A stretch of 38,199 nucleotides of DNA from Thiobacillus sp. (lineage in GTDB: Bacteria; Pseudomonadota; Gammaproteobacteria; Burkholderiales; Thiobacillaceae), in assembly GCF_018780105.1 (NCBI RefSeq), contig NZ_JADMKC010000015.1, positions 1 to 38,199 on the forward strand. Direction: 5' to 3'. A model generated the notes under the pieces. The model made no database searches. It was not told the DNA's origin and worked only from the letters and a program-made list of their open reading frames with translations. This document shows positions 8,648-16,535 of the stretch, piece by piece. How positions within the stretch are numbered: the first letter of the stretch is position 1; every line of letters begins with the position of its first letter. The position numbers and the translations under genes were made by a program.

Positions 8648-8893
8648 TTCAACCTAGAAACCGCAGTTGGACGCGCCTGAGGGTGCGTCTGATCGGGTGT
8701 CTGCCGCGAAGCAACGACGCTGCGGGCCGGGGCCCGCAAGGAGGCGCGACAAAGGCAGGCGCACGAGCAGGCGTGCCAGCGGGCGCGTAGCGAATTCACC
8801 CAATGGGCGAGTGGCATCGAAGGCGCTCAATCCTGCATGAATGCGGTAATTGCAAGGGTGATGAGCGGTCAACTGCGGTTTTTAGGTTCAACC
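8646..8893. mobile_element. MITE-like element with ~24-bp terminal inverted repeats
   Basis: The left end (8646-8669) contains AACCTAGAAACCGCAGTTG. The right end (8870-8893) contains CAACTGCGGTTTTTAGGTT, its near-perfect reverse complement. The roughly 250-bp interior is GC-rich and holds no recognisable transposase; a 72-codon minus-strand frame inside has no domain that can be named. The size and structure fit a miniature inverted-repeat element or a deleted insertion sequence. No clear target-site duplication was identified. It abuts the vapC stop codon and lies upstream of the nrd promoter. Confidence 0.6.
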
Positions 8894-9112
8894 GCTTAAA
8901 CATTGAGCACCCGCGGCGCGCGTCCGCTGCGCCGGCTCCCCGTCCGTCGGCCCGCATCCCGCGTCTTTACTGGCATAGCCTGCGTTTATCCCTGCCAGCG
9001 CGGATTTCCACTTTTTTTGCTCAAATTTCAGGCAGCCGGCCTGTCAAAACCTTGATTTGTCATGCGTTTTTTTGACGCACCTTTTTGCTGCACAAATTTG
9101 CATAAAAGTCGG

Positions 9113-9178
9113 TTGACAAGGCCGGGTCAGACACTAGAATTTGTATTCGCTTTCCCGCCACACCACTATATGTTGTGA
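9113..9178 (+). promoter_or_regulatory. nrdA: nrd promoter with two NrdR boxes
   Basis: TTGACA (9113-9118) and TAGAAT (9135-9140) form a strong sigma70-like pair with a 16-bp spacer. Two NrdR-type boxes overlap or follow it. The core CACTAGAATTTGTA (9132-9145) covers the -10. The core CACTATATGTTGTG (9164-9177) matches the published NrdR consensus CACWATATATWGTG at 13 of 14 positions. Their 32-nt start-to-start distance equals about three helical turns, the spacing known for NrdR repression of ribonucleotide reductase genes. The sequence from 8894 to 9112 shows no other recognisable feature. Confidence 0.82.
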
Positions 9179-9207
9179 ATAAGCCTGTGTGCGGGGGCTG
9201 GGCAATC

Positions 9208-9216
9208 TGTGGATAA
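9208..9216 (-). promoter_or_regulatory. DnaA box in the nrdA leader
   Basis: TGTGGATAA is the reverse complement of TTATCCACA, a perfect match to the strong DnaA box consensus TTATNCACA. It lies about 70 bp downstream of the predicted -10 and 83 bp before nrdA. In Escherichia coli, DnaA boxes in the nrdAB promoter couple dNTP synthesis to replication initiation. The same logic is inferred here from a single box. Confidence 0.55.
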
Positions 9217-9298
9217 GTACGCTGAACCCGCGTCATTGTCCTATCTGCCAAGCAGGATTGCCCGTCCAATGTCGTTGCGCCAACCCAAGGAGAGTTAG

Positions 9299-12202
9299 AT
9301 GTTGTCTGTCGCCACCGAGTCCACCCCGATCCCCCCCATTCCGCCGCTGGAAGTCAGCGAGGGAACCGTCATCGACACCCGTTACGTCGACTACAAGATC
9401 ATCCGCCGCAACGGCGCGGTGGTCGGTTTTGCACCGAACAAGATTGCGGTGGCCGTGACCAAGGCGTTCATCGCGGTGCAGGGCGGGCAGGCGGCGGCAT
9501 CGGCGCGGATTCGCGAGCTGGTCGAGACCATCACCGGTCAGGTGACGGCCGCGCTGCTGCGTCGCGCGCCCAACGGCGGCACTTTCCACATCGAAGACAT
9601 CCAGGACCAGGTCGAACTGGCGCTGATGCGTTCGGGCGAGCACGAAGTGGCGCGCTCGTACGTGCTCTACCGCGAAAAGCGCACCCAGGAACGCGCCGCG
9701 CAAAAAGCCGCCGGCGTGCCCGAAATCACCCTGCACGTAGTCGAAGACGGCGTCAAAAAGCCGCTCGACACCGCGCGCCTCAACACCCTGCTGGCCGACG
9801 CCTGCACCGGGCTGGGCGACAACGTCAAGGCCGAGCCCATCATGCACACCGTGCTGCGCGACCTCTACGACGGCGTGCCGATGGCCGAAGTCGAAAAGGC
9901 GCTGGTGCTGGCCGCGCGCTCGATGATCGAACAGGATCCCGCGTACTCCTTCGTCACCGCGCGCCTGCTGCTCAATTCCATCCGCCACGAAGTGCTGGGC
10001 GAAGCCGTGCTGCAGGCCGACATGGCCACCCGCTACGCCGACTATTTCCCCGCCTACATCAAGAAGGGCATCGCCGCCGAACTGCTCGACGAGAAGCTCG
10101 CCCAGTTCGATCTGGCGCGTCTGGCCAAAGTGCTCGATTCCAGCCGCGACTACCAGTTCGGCTACCTCGGCCTGCAAACCCTGTACGACCGCTATTTCCT
10201 GCACATCGAAGAGTCGCGCATCGAACTGCCGCAGGCCTTCTTCATGCGCGTGGCGATGGGCCTGGCGATCAACGAAGTCGACCGCGAATCGCGCGCCATC
10301 GAGTTCTACCAGGTGCTGTCCTCGTTCGACTTCATGTCGTCGACGCCGACCCTGTTCAACGCCGGCACCCGTCACAGCCAGCTGTCGTCGTGCTACCTCA
10401 CCACCGTCACCGACGACCTCGACGGCATCTACCAGGCCATCAAGGAAAACGCCATGCTGCAGAAGTTTGCCGGCGGCCTCGGCAACGACTGGACCCCGGT
10501 GCGCGCCATGGGCGCCCGCATCAAGGGCACCAACGGCAAATCGCAGGGCGTGGTGCCCTTCCTCAAGGTGGTCAACGACACCGCCGTCGCGGTCAACCAG
10601 GGCGGCAAGCGCAAGGGCGCGGTGTGCGCCTACCTGGAAACCTGGCACCTCGACATGGAAGAGTTCCTCGAGCTGCGCAAGAACACCGGCGACGACCGCC
10701 GCCGCACCCACGACATGAACACCGCCAACTGGATCCCCGACCTGTTCATGCAGCGCGTGATGGAAGGCGGCGACTGGACCCTGTTCTCGCCCAACGACAC
10801 CCCCGACCTGCACGACCTCTACGGCCGCGCCTTCGCCGAGGCCTACACCGAATACGAGCGCAAGGCCGACCGCGGCGAGATCAAGGTATTCAAGCGCATT
10901 CCCGCCAACCAGATGTGGCGCAAGATGCTGTCGATGCTGTTCGAAACCGGCCATCCCTGGATCACCTTCAAGGACCCGTGCAACATCCGCAGCCCGCAGC
11001 AGCACGTCGGCGTCGTCCACAGCTCCAACCTGTGCACCGAGATCACGCTGAATACGTCCGACACCGAAATCGCCGTGTGCAACCTCGGCTCGGTCAACCT
11101 GATCAATCACCTGAAAGACGGGCAACTGGATCTGGCCAAGCTCAAGACCACCATCCACACCGCGATGCGCATGCTCGACAACGTGGTGGACGTCAACTAC
11201 TACGCCGTCGGCAAGGCCCGCAACTCCAACCTCAAGCACCGTCCGGTCGGCCTCGGCATCATGGGCTTCCAGGACGCGCTGCAGGAACTGCGCCTCACCT
11301 ACGCCTCCGACGCCGCCGTCGAATTCGCCGACCGCTCGATGGAAGCCGTCTCCTACTACGCGATCCTGGCGTCGACCGAACTGGCGCAGGAACGCGGCCG
11401 TTATTCCAGCTACGAAGGCAGCCTGTGGAGCAAAGGCATCCTGCCCAAGGATTCGCTGAAACTGCTGGCCGCCGAGCGCGGCGGCTATCTCGAAGTGGAC
11501 GACAGCAGCAGCCTCGACTGGGACAGCCTGCGTGCGCGCATCGGCCAGTACGGCATGCGCAACTCCAACTGCATGGCGATCGCGCCGACCGCGACCATCG
11601 CCAACATCGTCGGCGTGTCCGCCTCGATCGAGCCGACGTATCAGAACATCTACGTCAAATCCAACCTGTCGGGCGAATTCACCGTCGCCAACAAATACCT
11701 GGTGGCCGACCTCAAGAAACTCGGCTTGTGGGATGAAGTCATGGTTGCGGACATCAAGTACTTCGACGGCAGCCTCGCCAAGATCGACCGCATCCCGGCC
11801 GACATCCGCGCGCTGTACGCCACCGCGTTCGAAATGGAAACCAAGTGGCTGGTCGAGTGCGCCTCGCGTCGCCAGAAATGGATCGACCAGGGCCAGAGCC
11901 TCAACATCTACATGGCCGGCGCCTCGGGCAAAAAGCTCGACGAAACCTACAAGCTGGCGTGGATACGCGGCCTGAAAACCACCTACTACCTGCGCACCAT
12001 GGGCGCCACCTCGGCCGAGAAATCCACCGGCAAGGGCGGCGAGCTCAACGCCGTGTCGGCGAGCGGCGGGGCAGGGGCCATGAGCACCAGCGGCGTTGGC
12101 ACCGGTGGGCCGGCGCATCTGCCCGAGCCGGAGGTGATGGGCAAGGCCTGCACCATGCGGCCGGGGGATGTGGGGTTTGAGGAATGCGAGGCGTGCCAGT
12201 AA
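9299..12202 (+). CDS. nrdA: Class I ribonucleoside-diphosphate reductase, alpha subunit NrdA
   Basis: The 967-residue protein reduces ribonucleoside diphosphates to deoxy forms together with NrdB. An N-terminal ATP-cone (about 33-125) supplies the allosteric activity switch. Catalytic elements are visible: Cys365 in SSCYLTT and Cys594 in AVCNLGS as the redox pair, Asn577/Cys579/Glu581 in SNLCTEI as the radical site, and Tyr896-Tyr897 in TTYYLRT for radical transfer. The C-terminal tail ends CEAC-Gln, with Cys963 and Cys966 as the thioredoxin-exchanging pair. AAGGAGAG precedes the ATG. The long glycine- and serine-rich linker before the tail is typical. nrdB follows after about 500 bp of repeats. 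Regulation is probably by NrdR and perhaps DnaA. Confidence 0.97.
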   Translation: MLSVATESTPIPPIPPLEVSEGTVIDTRYVDYKIIRRNGAVVGFAPNKIAVAVTKAFIAVQGGQAAASARIRELVETITGQVTAALLRRAPNGGTFHIEDIQDQVELALMRSGEHEVARSYVLYREKRTQERAAQKAAGVPEITLHVVEDGVKKPLDTARLNTLLADACTGLGDNVKAEPIMHTVLRDLYDGVPMAEVEKALVLAARSMIEQDPAYSFVTARLLLNSIRHEVLGEAVLQADMATRYADYFPAYIKKGIAAELLDEKLAQFDLARLAKVLDSSRDYQFGYLGLQTLYDRYFLHIEESRIELPQAFFMRVAMGLAINEVDRESRAIEFYQVLSSFDFMSSTPTLFNAGTRHSQLSSCYLTTVTDDLDGIYQAIKENAMLQKFAGGLGNDWTPVRAMGARIKGTNGKSQGVVPFLKVVNDTAVAVNQGGKRKGAVCAYLETWHLDMEEFLELRKNTGDDRRRTHDMNTANWIPDLFMQRVMEGGDWTLFSPNDTPDLHDLYGRAFAEAYTEYERKADRGEIKVFKRIPANQMWRKMLSMLFETGHPWITFKDPCNIRSPQQHVGVVHSSNLCTEITLNTSDTEIAVCNLGSVNLINHLKDGQLDLAKLKTTIHTAMRMLDNVVDVNYYAVGKARNSNLKHRPVGLGIMGFQDALQELRLTYASDAAVEFADRSMEAVSYYAILASTELAQERGRYSSYEGSLWSKGILPKDSLKLLAAERGGYLEVDDSSSLDWDSLRARIGQYGMRNSNCMAIAPTATIANIVGVSASIEPTYQNIYVKSNLSGEFTVANKYLVADLKKLGLWDEVMVADIKYFDGSLAKIDRIPADIRALYATAFEMETKWLVECASRRQKWIDQGQSLNIYMAGASGKKLDETYKLAWIRGLKTTYYLRTMGATSAEKSTGKGGELNAVSASGGAGAMSTSGVGTGGPAHLPEPEVMGKACTMRPGDVGFEECEACQ

Positions 12203-12208
12203 CAACGA

Positions 12209-12254
12209 AACTCCCTCTCCCTTGAGGGGAGAGGGTTGGGGTGAGGGTGAAAAC
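12209..12254. repeat. REP-like hairpin after nrdA
   Basis: CCCTCTCCC (12213-12221) and GGGAGAGGG (12227-12235) are perfectly inverted with a 5-nt loop, followed by a TTGGGGTGAGGG tail. It starts 7 nt after the nrdA stop. A close relative recurs at 12537-12582, so this is a dispersed element rather than a gene-specific terminator. There is no T-tract. It may still stabilise or attenuate the nrdA message. Confidence 0.6.
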
Positions 12255-12320
12255 CTCCGCCAATTGATGACCCGCGATGAGCGAGCGTTAGTTGGCCGGG
12301 GGTAGCCCGGCAGCTAGTCA

Positions 12321-12346
12321 CTTTCTTTTGCTTCGCCAAAAGAAAG
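12321..12346. repeat. Perfect 10-bp hairpin in the nrdA-nrdB gap
   Basis: CTTTCTTTTG (12321-12330) and CAAAAGAAAG (12337-12346) pair perfectly around a 6-nt loop. A smaller GCCGGG/CCCGGC hairpin lies just before it (about 12295-12312). The following GC-rich stretch to about 12480 carries no gene that can be supported. The sequence style suggests a dispersed intergenic element. Confidence 0.5.
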
Positions 12347-12536
12347 TAACCAAAGAAAAGGCGACCCCGCTGCGCCACCCCTTCGGGGCGGGCCTCGACT
12401 GAATCAAGCCATCGGGGCGGCTGCGCAACTCGCCCTGGCAGGACACACAAAACGTGTCCTGCTGCGGAGCTCAAACAGTGCTCGCCTTCATCCCCGCTGA
12501 CTCGATCCAGTCGAGGTGGCGCAGAAGGGCAAACAA

Positions 12537-12582
12537 CTCCCCTCCCCCTTGAGGGGGGAGGGGTTGGGGGAGAGGGTGAAGC
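12537..12582. repeat. Second REP-like hairpin before nrdB
   Basis: CCCCTCCCCC and GGGGGGAGGGG flank a short TTGA-containing loop and are followed by TTGGGGGAGAGGG. It shares loop and tail layout with the element at 12209-12254 and lies in the same orientation, so the nrdA-nrdB gap holds two members of one family. Confidence 0.55.
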
Positions 12583-12619
12583 GCCCCGCGAATGTTGATG
12601 TCGGAAATACAGAACGTAG

Positions 12620-12671
12620 GTTGGGCTGCCAAGCCCAACACCAGATTAAAAGAAGTGTGGGCCCAGCCCAC
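12620..12671. repeat. Two small hairpins in the nrdB leader
   Basis: GTTGGGCT/AGCCCAAC (12620-12639, 4-nt loop) and GTGGGC/GCCCAC (12657-12671, 3-nt loop) are both perfect. The second ends 14 nt before the AAGGAG ribosome site of nrdB. They could affect nrdB translation or be further dispersed repeats; the sequence alone does not decide. Confidence 0.4.
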
Positions 12672-12700
12672 TTGGGTTAAACCAAAGGAGATAAACAACG

Positions 12701-13822
12701 ATGCTGAACTTTGAAGAAGACTTCACCCCCGCCGTCGCCCCCCGCATGGCCGCTGCTGCGCCCATGCCTGTTGCCGATATCGCCGATGAACCCGCATCGA
12801 CCGCCCAGCGCGTGCGGGCATCCGACAAGCGCATCATCAACGGCGCGACGGACGTGAACCAACTCGTCCCCTTCAAATACAAATGGGCGTGGGAAAAATA
12901 CCTCGCCGGCTGCGCCAACCACTGGATGCCGCAGGAAGTGAACATGAGCCGCGACATCGCGCAGTGGAAAGACCCCACCGCGCTCACCGAAGACGAGCGC
13001 CGCCTCGTCAAGCGCAACCTCGGCTTCTTCGTCACCGCCGATTCGCTCGCCGCCAACAACATCGTGCTCGGCACCTACCGCCACATCACCGCGCCCGAGT
13101 GCCGCCAGTACCTGCTGCGCCAGGCGTTCGAAGAGGCCATCCACACCCACGCCTACCAGTACATCGTCGAATCGCTGGGCCTCGACGAAGGCGAAATCTT
13201 CAACGCCTATCACGAAGTCGCCAGCATCCGCGACAAGGATGAATTCCTCATCCCCTTCATCGACACGCTCACCAACCCCGAATTCAAGACCGGCACCCCG
13301 GAGGCCGACCAGGCCCTGCTCAAGTCGCTGATCGTCTTCGCCTGCATCATGGAAGGCATCTTCTTCTACGTCGGCTTCGTGCAGATCCTCGCCCTGGGCC
13401 GCCAGAACAAGATGACCGGCGCCGCCGAGCAGTACCAGTACATCCTGCGCGACGAGTCCATGCACTGCAACTTCGGCATCGACCTCATCAACACCATCAA
13501 GCTCGAAAACCCCCACCTGTGGACCAGTGAGTTCAAGGCCGAAATCCGCACCCTGATCCAGAAGGGCGTCGAGCTCGAATACCGCTACGCCGAAGACACC
13601 ATGCCGCGCGGCGTGCTGGGCCTCAACTCCGCCCAGTTCAAGGAATACCTGCGCTTCATCGCCAACCGCCGCTGCCAGCAGATCGGCCTCGACGAAATGT
13701 TCCCCGGCGTCACCAACCCCTTCCCCTGGATGGCCGAGATGATCGACCTGAAGAAGGAGAAGAACTTCTTCGAGACGCGCGTCACCGAGTATCAGACGGG
13801 CGGGGCGTTGAGCTGGGATTGA
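12701..13822 (+). CDS. nrdB: Class I ribonucleoside-diphosphate reductase, beta subunit NrdB
   Basis: The 373-residue radical subunit has all metal ligands: Asp114 (TADSLAANN), Glu145 and His148 ([10 protein letters not shown]), Glu218 (CIMEGIFF), Glu252 and His255 (DESMHCNF). The radical-bearing position is Tyr152. The motifs [11 protein letters not shown] and AFEEAIHTH strongly resemble the Chlamydia-type NrdB lineage, in which Asp is replaced by Glu and Tyr by Phe in class Ic enzymes. Here Asp and Tyr are retained, so a tyrosyl radical enzyme is expected. AAGGAG precedes the ATG. An Ala/Pro-rich N-terminal extension (about 1-35) is present. Expression probably depends on read-through from nrdA or on an unseen promoter in the gap. 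Confidence 0.97.
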   Translation: MLNFEEDFTPAVAPRMAAAAPMPVADIADEPASTAQRVRASDKRIINGATDVNQLVPFKYKWAWEKYLAGCANHWMPQEVNMSRDIAQWKDPTALTEDERRLVKRNLGFFVTADSLAANNIVLGTYRHITAPECRQYLLRQAFEEAIHTHAYQYIVESLGLDEGEIFNAYHEVASIRDKDEFLIPFIDTLTNPEFKTGTPEADQALLKSLIVFACIMEGIFFYVGFVQILALGRQNKMTGAAEQYQYILRDESMHCNFGIDLINTIKLENPHLWTSEFKAEIRTLIQKGVELEYRYAEDTMPRGVLGLNSAQFKEYLRFIANRRCQQIGLDEMFPGVTNPFPWMAEMIDLKKEKNFFETRVTEYQTGGALSWD

Positions 13823-13829
13823 GGCGGTC

Positions 13830-13858
13830 AAAAAAGCGCAGATATTGCGCTTTTTTTT
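13830..13858 (+). terminator. Rho-independent terminator after nrdB
   Basis: AAAAAAGCGCA (13830-13840) and TGCGCTTTTTT (13846-13856) pair perfectly with a 5-nt GATAT loop and continue into eight T residues. It lies 8 nt after the nrdB stop codon. The A-tract before the stem suggests it could also work on the opposite strand. Confidence 0.9.
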
Positions 13859-13917
13859 ATGGTCATTTGGCACTCGGTGTTCTTGAGTGCTAAATAACAG
13901 GGGGTTTAAAACAGAAG

Positions 13918-14688
13918 ATGAATAAAGAATATTCAAGAATATTGCGTTTTGATTTCCCCACCATACCCATATTGGGAAGTGTTCTACTGATCCTGATTTT
14001 CTTTAATGATCGCTCTTTGGTTTGGTTTATTTTTGATACAGAGGGACGGCCGATTGTCTCGGTCATTGCAGCTACTGTAGGTTTTCTCGGTGCAGCTGGA
14101 ATTACCGTATCCCAATTAATTTCATTTTCATTTTTTGATCGATTTTATGGAATCAAAAACTGGCTACTGAAATCAAGGCATAACAGCTACGGTGATACCG
14201 CAAACGATTGGTTTAGGAGTCTGTGTGAGGAGCTTGTGCCTCGAGTTCGAACCGTGCCTCGTGGGGATAATCACTGTTTGCTAGAAAGAAAGCGTTTGAG
14301 GGACCTAAGTCCGGGGCAAATGCAAGCAACCATCCACGCATTAGAGGTTAATTGCCGCGAGAAACACCCTGAGATTTCGACGCAAATCGAGTACTTCTAT
14401 TCGATGTATACGATTTTCTCAATGCTGGGTTTATTAGCAATTTCGCTTCCATTTTTGGTCACAGTGAATTTAATTCTCAACAAGTTCGGCTTTGCTGAAT
14501 TTGTAGATTTGTCAATTAGTGGAAAAATTTTCGTGTTTGATTTGTTGGTGGCGGTTATGTGCTGGTTAGCAGCATTACATGCAAGGCGATTTAAGGAGCA
14601 TTTGCGAATGAAGCTGCTGAATTCGATGCGGGTGCATGTTGTTACATTGCTATCTTCATGGTTTCAAGTTGATCTGCCCAATAAGTAA
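13918..14688 (+). CDS. Unrecognised four-helix membrane protein (AT-rich island)
   Basis: The 256-residue protein has no family I can name. Four hydrophobic segments are visible at about 15-30, 45-73, 160-188 and 203-222. They leave a cytoplasm-sized hydrophilic domain of about 85 residues (75-158) and a basic C-terminal tail. The gene is clearly richer in A and T than its neighbours and uses codons such as ATT, TTA and AAT that they avoid, which points to horizontal acquisition. It sits directly after the nrdB terminator and before a family A palindrome. A weak AGAAG precedes the ATG. Its function is unknown; a role in defence or stress is only a guess from its accessory setting. Confidence 0.75.
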   Translation: MNKEYSRILRFDFPTIPILGSVLLILIFFNDRSLVWFIFDTEGRPIVSVIAATVGFLGAAGITVSQLISFSFFDRFYGIKNWLLKSRHNSYGDTANDWFRSLCEELVPRVRTVPRGDNHCLLERKRLRDLSPGQMQATIHALEVNCREKHPEISTQIEYFYSMYTIFSMLGLLAISLPFLVTVNLILNKFGFAEFVDLSISGKIFVFDLLVAVMCWLAALHARRFKEHLRMKLLNSMRVHVVTLLSSWFQVDLPNK

Positions 14689-14705
14689 AAGAACATCGGA
14701 ACATC

Positions 14706-14764
14706 GGGGTCAGGTCTTACCTATTGTGGCAAAAGGCAAGACTTGACCTCGCCACTGGACCCCA
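14706..14764. repeat. Family A palindrome copy
   Basis: GGGGTCAGGTCTTAC starts the element, and AAGGCAAGACTTGACC with a trailing GGACCCC forms the inverted half. The inner part (TTACCTATTG, GCAAAAGGCAAGAC) closely matches the copy at 18438-18478. It separates the two genes of the AT-rich island. Confidence 0.7.
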
Positions 14765-14800
14765 CCGCTGCAAAAATTCTGTGTCTCTGAGGATGGACGA

Positions 14801-16081
14801 ATGAGCCAATTGGTTGAACGGATAAGTGGTCATCAAATTTTTGCTGAGTTGACAGAATTCGCAAATGCACTGGAACTTGCTAAGGAGGCATCCTCGCAAG
14901 AGCAGGCCCCACTCGACAACTGGGATCGTGCGAACGCAGTAGCTGCATATGTTCGCCGGACACTGGATCAGGTCGATCCCCTTCTTGTGGTTCCCGGCAA
15001 TCTTGCAAACATGGCGACGTATCTTTTACAGGCCAGGAGCGAGATCAACAGTTTCGTCTCAAACAAAAACATAGGTCATTGGAACAATGCCCAAACGTAT
15101 CTCGATAATTGCCTTGCGCAGTTAGCCGCGTTCCCCCGCCAAACTGCGGAGGGAATCGACGACTTGAGGGACGTCGCATCAACATTCCGGACGGTAATTT
15201 CCGGCTGGCTGGATGCCATCAAGAAAGACAGCGAAGGCATATCGCAGATGTTAGGAGCGCTGCAAACACGGATTGCAGAGGCCATCGCCGAAATCAACAC
15301 GCAGAAGCAAAGGCTGGATACTGCAATCTCCACCCACCAGCAGCAATTCTCGGATGCGCAACAGGCCCGGCAAACCGAGTTCGCATCAGCTGAACAAGCC
15401 AGGACGGTCGCCGCTGCGAAAAGCGAGGAAACACGACAGACGGAATTCGAGGAAGCCGAAGGAGAACGCGCAGAAGCAGAAAAGCAGGCAGCCGCTGAGG
15501 CTGCCAAAATCCACAGTGAAATTGCCTCTCAATTAAGGACAGATGGCAACACCGTCATCACTGAGTTGAAGGGGCAGAAAGCACATGCGGAAAAGCTCAT
15601 CGGCATCATCACCGACACAGGGATGGCATACGGATATCAAAAGACGGCGAACGAGGAACGTTCCCGCGCCGCGCTATGGAAATTCGTTGCCGCCGGATCC
15701 ATGGTGGTGTGGATAGTTATCGGGGTAATCTTTTTCTATTTCACGTATGACAAAGATCTGACCTGGCCCACAGTTATCCGCCAGATGTTGATCTCAACGC
15801 CCTTCATCCTATTGGCTGGCTTTGCCGCACTACAGGTATCTCGCCACCAGAAGAACGAGCGTGGACTGCGGCAATCCGAGTTGGAACTGGCCTCGATCGA
15901 TCCTTTTTTGGCCACGCTAACTGATGACGAACGTAACACTGTGAAGCGCGAATTCGCTACCCGCCATTTCGGCCATCGCGAGGCCGACACGGAACACGAC
16001 GCAGCCGATCCAAAAATAGCTGAAAATCTACTTGCGATGGCTAAGGCGCTGCAAGAAATCCAGCAGGCGATCAGGAGATAG
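14801..16081 (+). CDS. Unrecognised coiled-coil protein with two membrane helices
   Basis: The 426-residue protein has a helical N-terminal region (1-140) and a long Ala/Glu/Gln-rich coiled coil (about 150-245). Two membrane segments follow at about 293-315 and 329-346, then a cytoplasmic C-terminal tail containing LASIDPFLATLTDDERNTVK. I have no confident family name. The layout suggests a membrane-anchored sensor or scaffold with both ends in the cytoplasm. The ATG follows a GAGGA site. Codon use is intermediate between the AT-rich gene before it and the GC-rich genome. It is flanked by family A and B palindromes, consistent with an accessory gene. Confidence 0.8.
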   Translation: MSQLVERISGHQIFAELTEFANALELAKEASSQEQAPLDNWDRANAVAAYVRRTLDQVDPLLVVPGNLANMATYLLQARSEINSFVSNKNIGHWNNAQTYLDNCLAQLAAFPRQTAEGIDDLRDVASTFRTVISGWLDAIKKDSEGISQMLGALQTRIAEAIAEINTQKQRLDTAISTHQQQFSDAQQARQTEFASAEQARTVAAAKSEETRQTEFEEAEGERAEAEKQAAAEAAKIHSEIASQLRTDGNTVITELKGQKAHAEKLIGIITDTGMAYGYQKTANEERSRAALWKFVAAGSMVVWIVIGVIFFYFTYDKDLTWPTVIRQMLISTPFILLAGFAALQVSRHQKNERGLRQSELELASIDPFLATLTDDERNTVKREFATRHFGHREADTEHDAADPKIAENLLAMAKALQEIQQAIRR

Positions 16082-16125
16082 GAATCAAAACGATAAGGGG
16101 CCAGGCTCGCAATAAGAATTGCACG

Positions 16126-16192
16126 AAAGGGGCCAAGGTCGAATTGTTTTTCGCTCGGCAGCGCTGCTAGAAACTTTCATCCAGGCACCTTT
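16126..16192. repeat. Family B palindrome copy 1 (degenerate)
   Basis: It starts AAAGGGGCCAAGGTCGAATT and ends CCAGGCACCTTT, with a GCGCT-type dyad in the middle. It aligns with the better-preserved element at 21436-21502. A partial copy of the same family precedes it at about 16095-16125. The 454-bp gap 16082-16535 therefore holds repeats, a copied gene fragment and no intact gene. Confidence 0.7.
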
Positions 16193-16194
16193 GC

Positions 16195-16270
16195 TCACGC
16201 GACCATAACAGATGCCGTTTTCTGGGCGGCCGCAATCTGGTTGCGTCCGCAGCGTTTGGCTTCATATAGC
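16195..16270 (-). pseudogene. Copied 3' end of the diguanylate cyclase gene
   Basis: Reading leftwards from 16270, this encodes LYEAKRCGRNQIAAAQ and then KTASVMVA before a TGA at 16197-16195. The diguanylate cyclase gene at 21516-22694 ends with LYEAKRCGRNQIVAAR and KTASVVVA. The DNA identity continues through the adjacent family B palindrome, so a block of about 145 bp has been duplicated. It has no start codon and no GGDEF domain, so it is a dead fragment. Confidence 0.85.
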
Positions 16271-16275
16271 AAATG

Positions 16276-16332
16276 AATGGGGTCAGACACGATTAATCTC
16301 TGGCACGGTGATAAATGGAGTCTGACCCCATT
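16276..16332. repeat. Family A palindrome copy
   Basis: AATGGGGTCAGAC (16276-16288) and GTCTGACCCCATT (16320-16332) are perfect inverted 13-bp arms around 31 bp. Two further CCCCATTTRCC-like fragments and a CTGACCCC follow up to about 16373. Nothing gene-like is seen between here and the next ribosome site at 16524. Confidence 0.8.
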
Positions 16333-16535
16333 TGCCCGCAACCCCATTTACCTGCATTTACCATCTGACCCCAGTTGCCACCGCGCAGTCGCAGCAAGTA
16401 TGTTTGTTCTATTGCGCTGCGGCAGCGCATGATTACAGTTTCTCGTCTCAACCACATAACAAATCGCGGCAGTCGGGGCGACACACCAGTGGTGTTGCGG
16501 AGAAATCTTATCGTCAATAACCGAGGAGGATGACC

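Noticed and set aside
8654..8872. 72-codon minus-strand frame inside the MITE-like element
   Set aside because: It lies entirely between the inverted repeats, has no ribosome site and no domain. It is listed as part of the element, not as a gene.
9233..12205. 990-codon minus-strand frame opposite nrdA
   Set aside because: Antisense shadow of nrdA; the composition is His/Val/Gly-rich without motifs and nrdA is beyond doubt.
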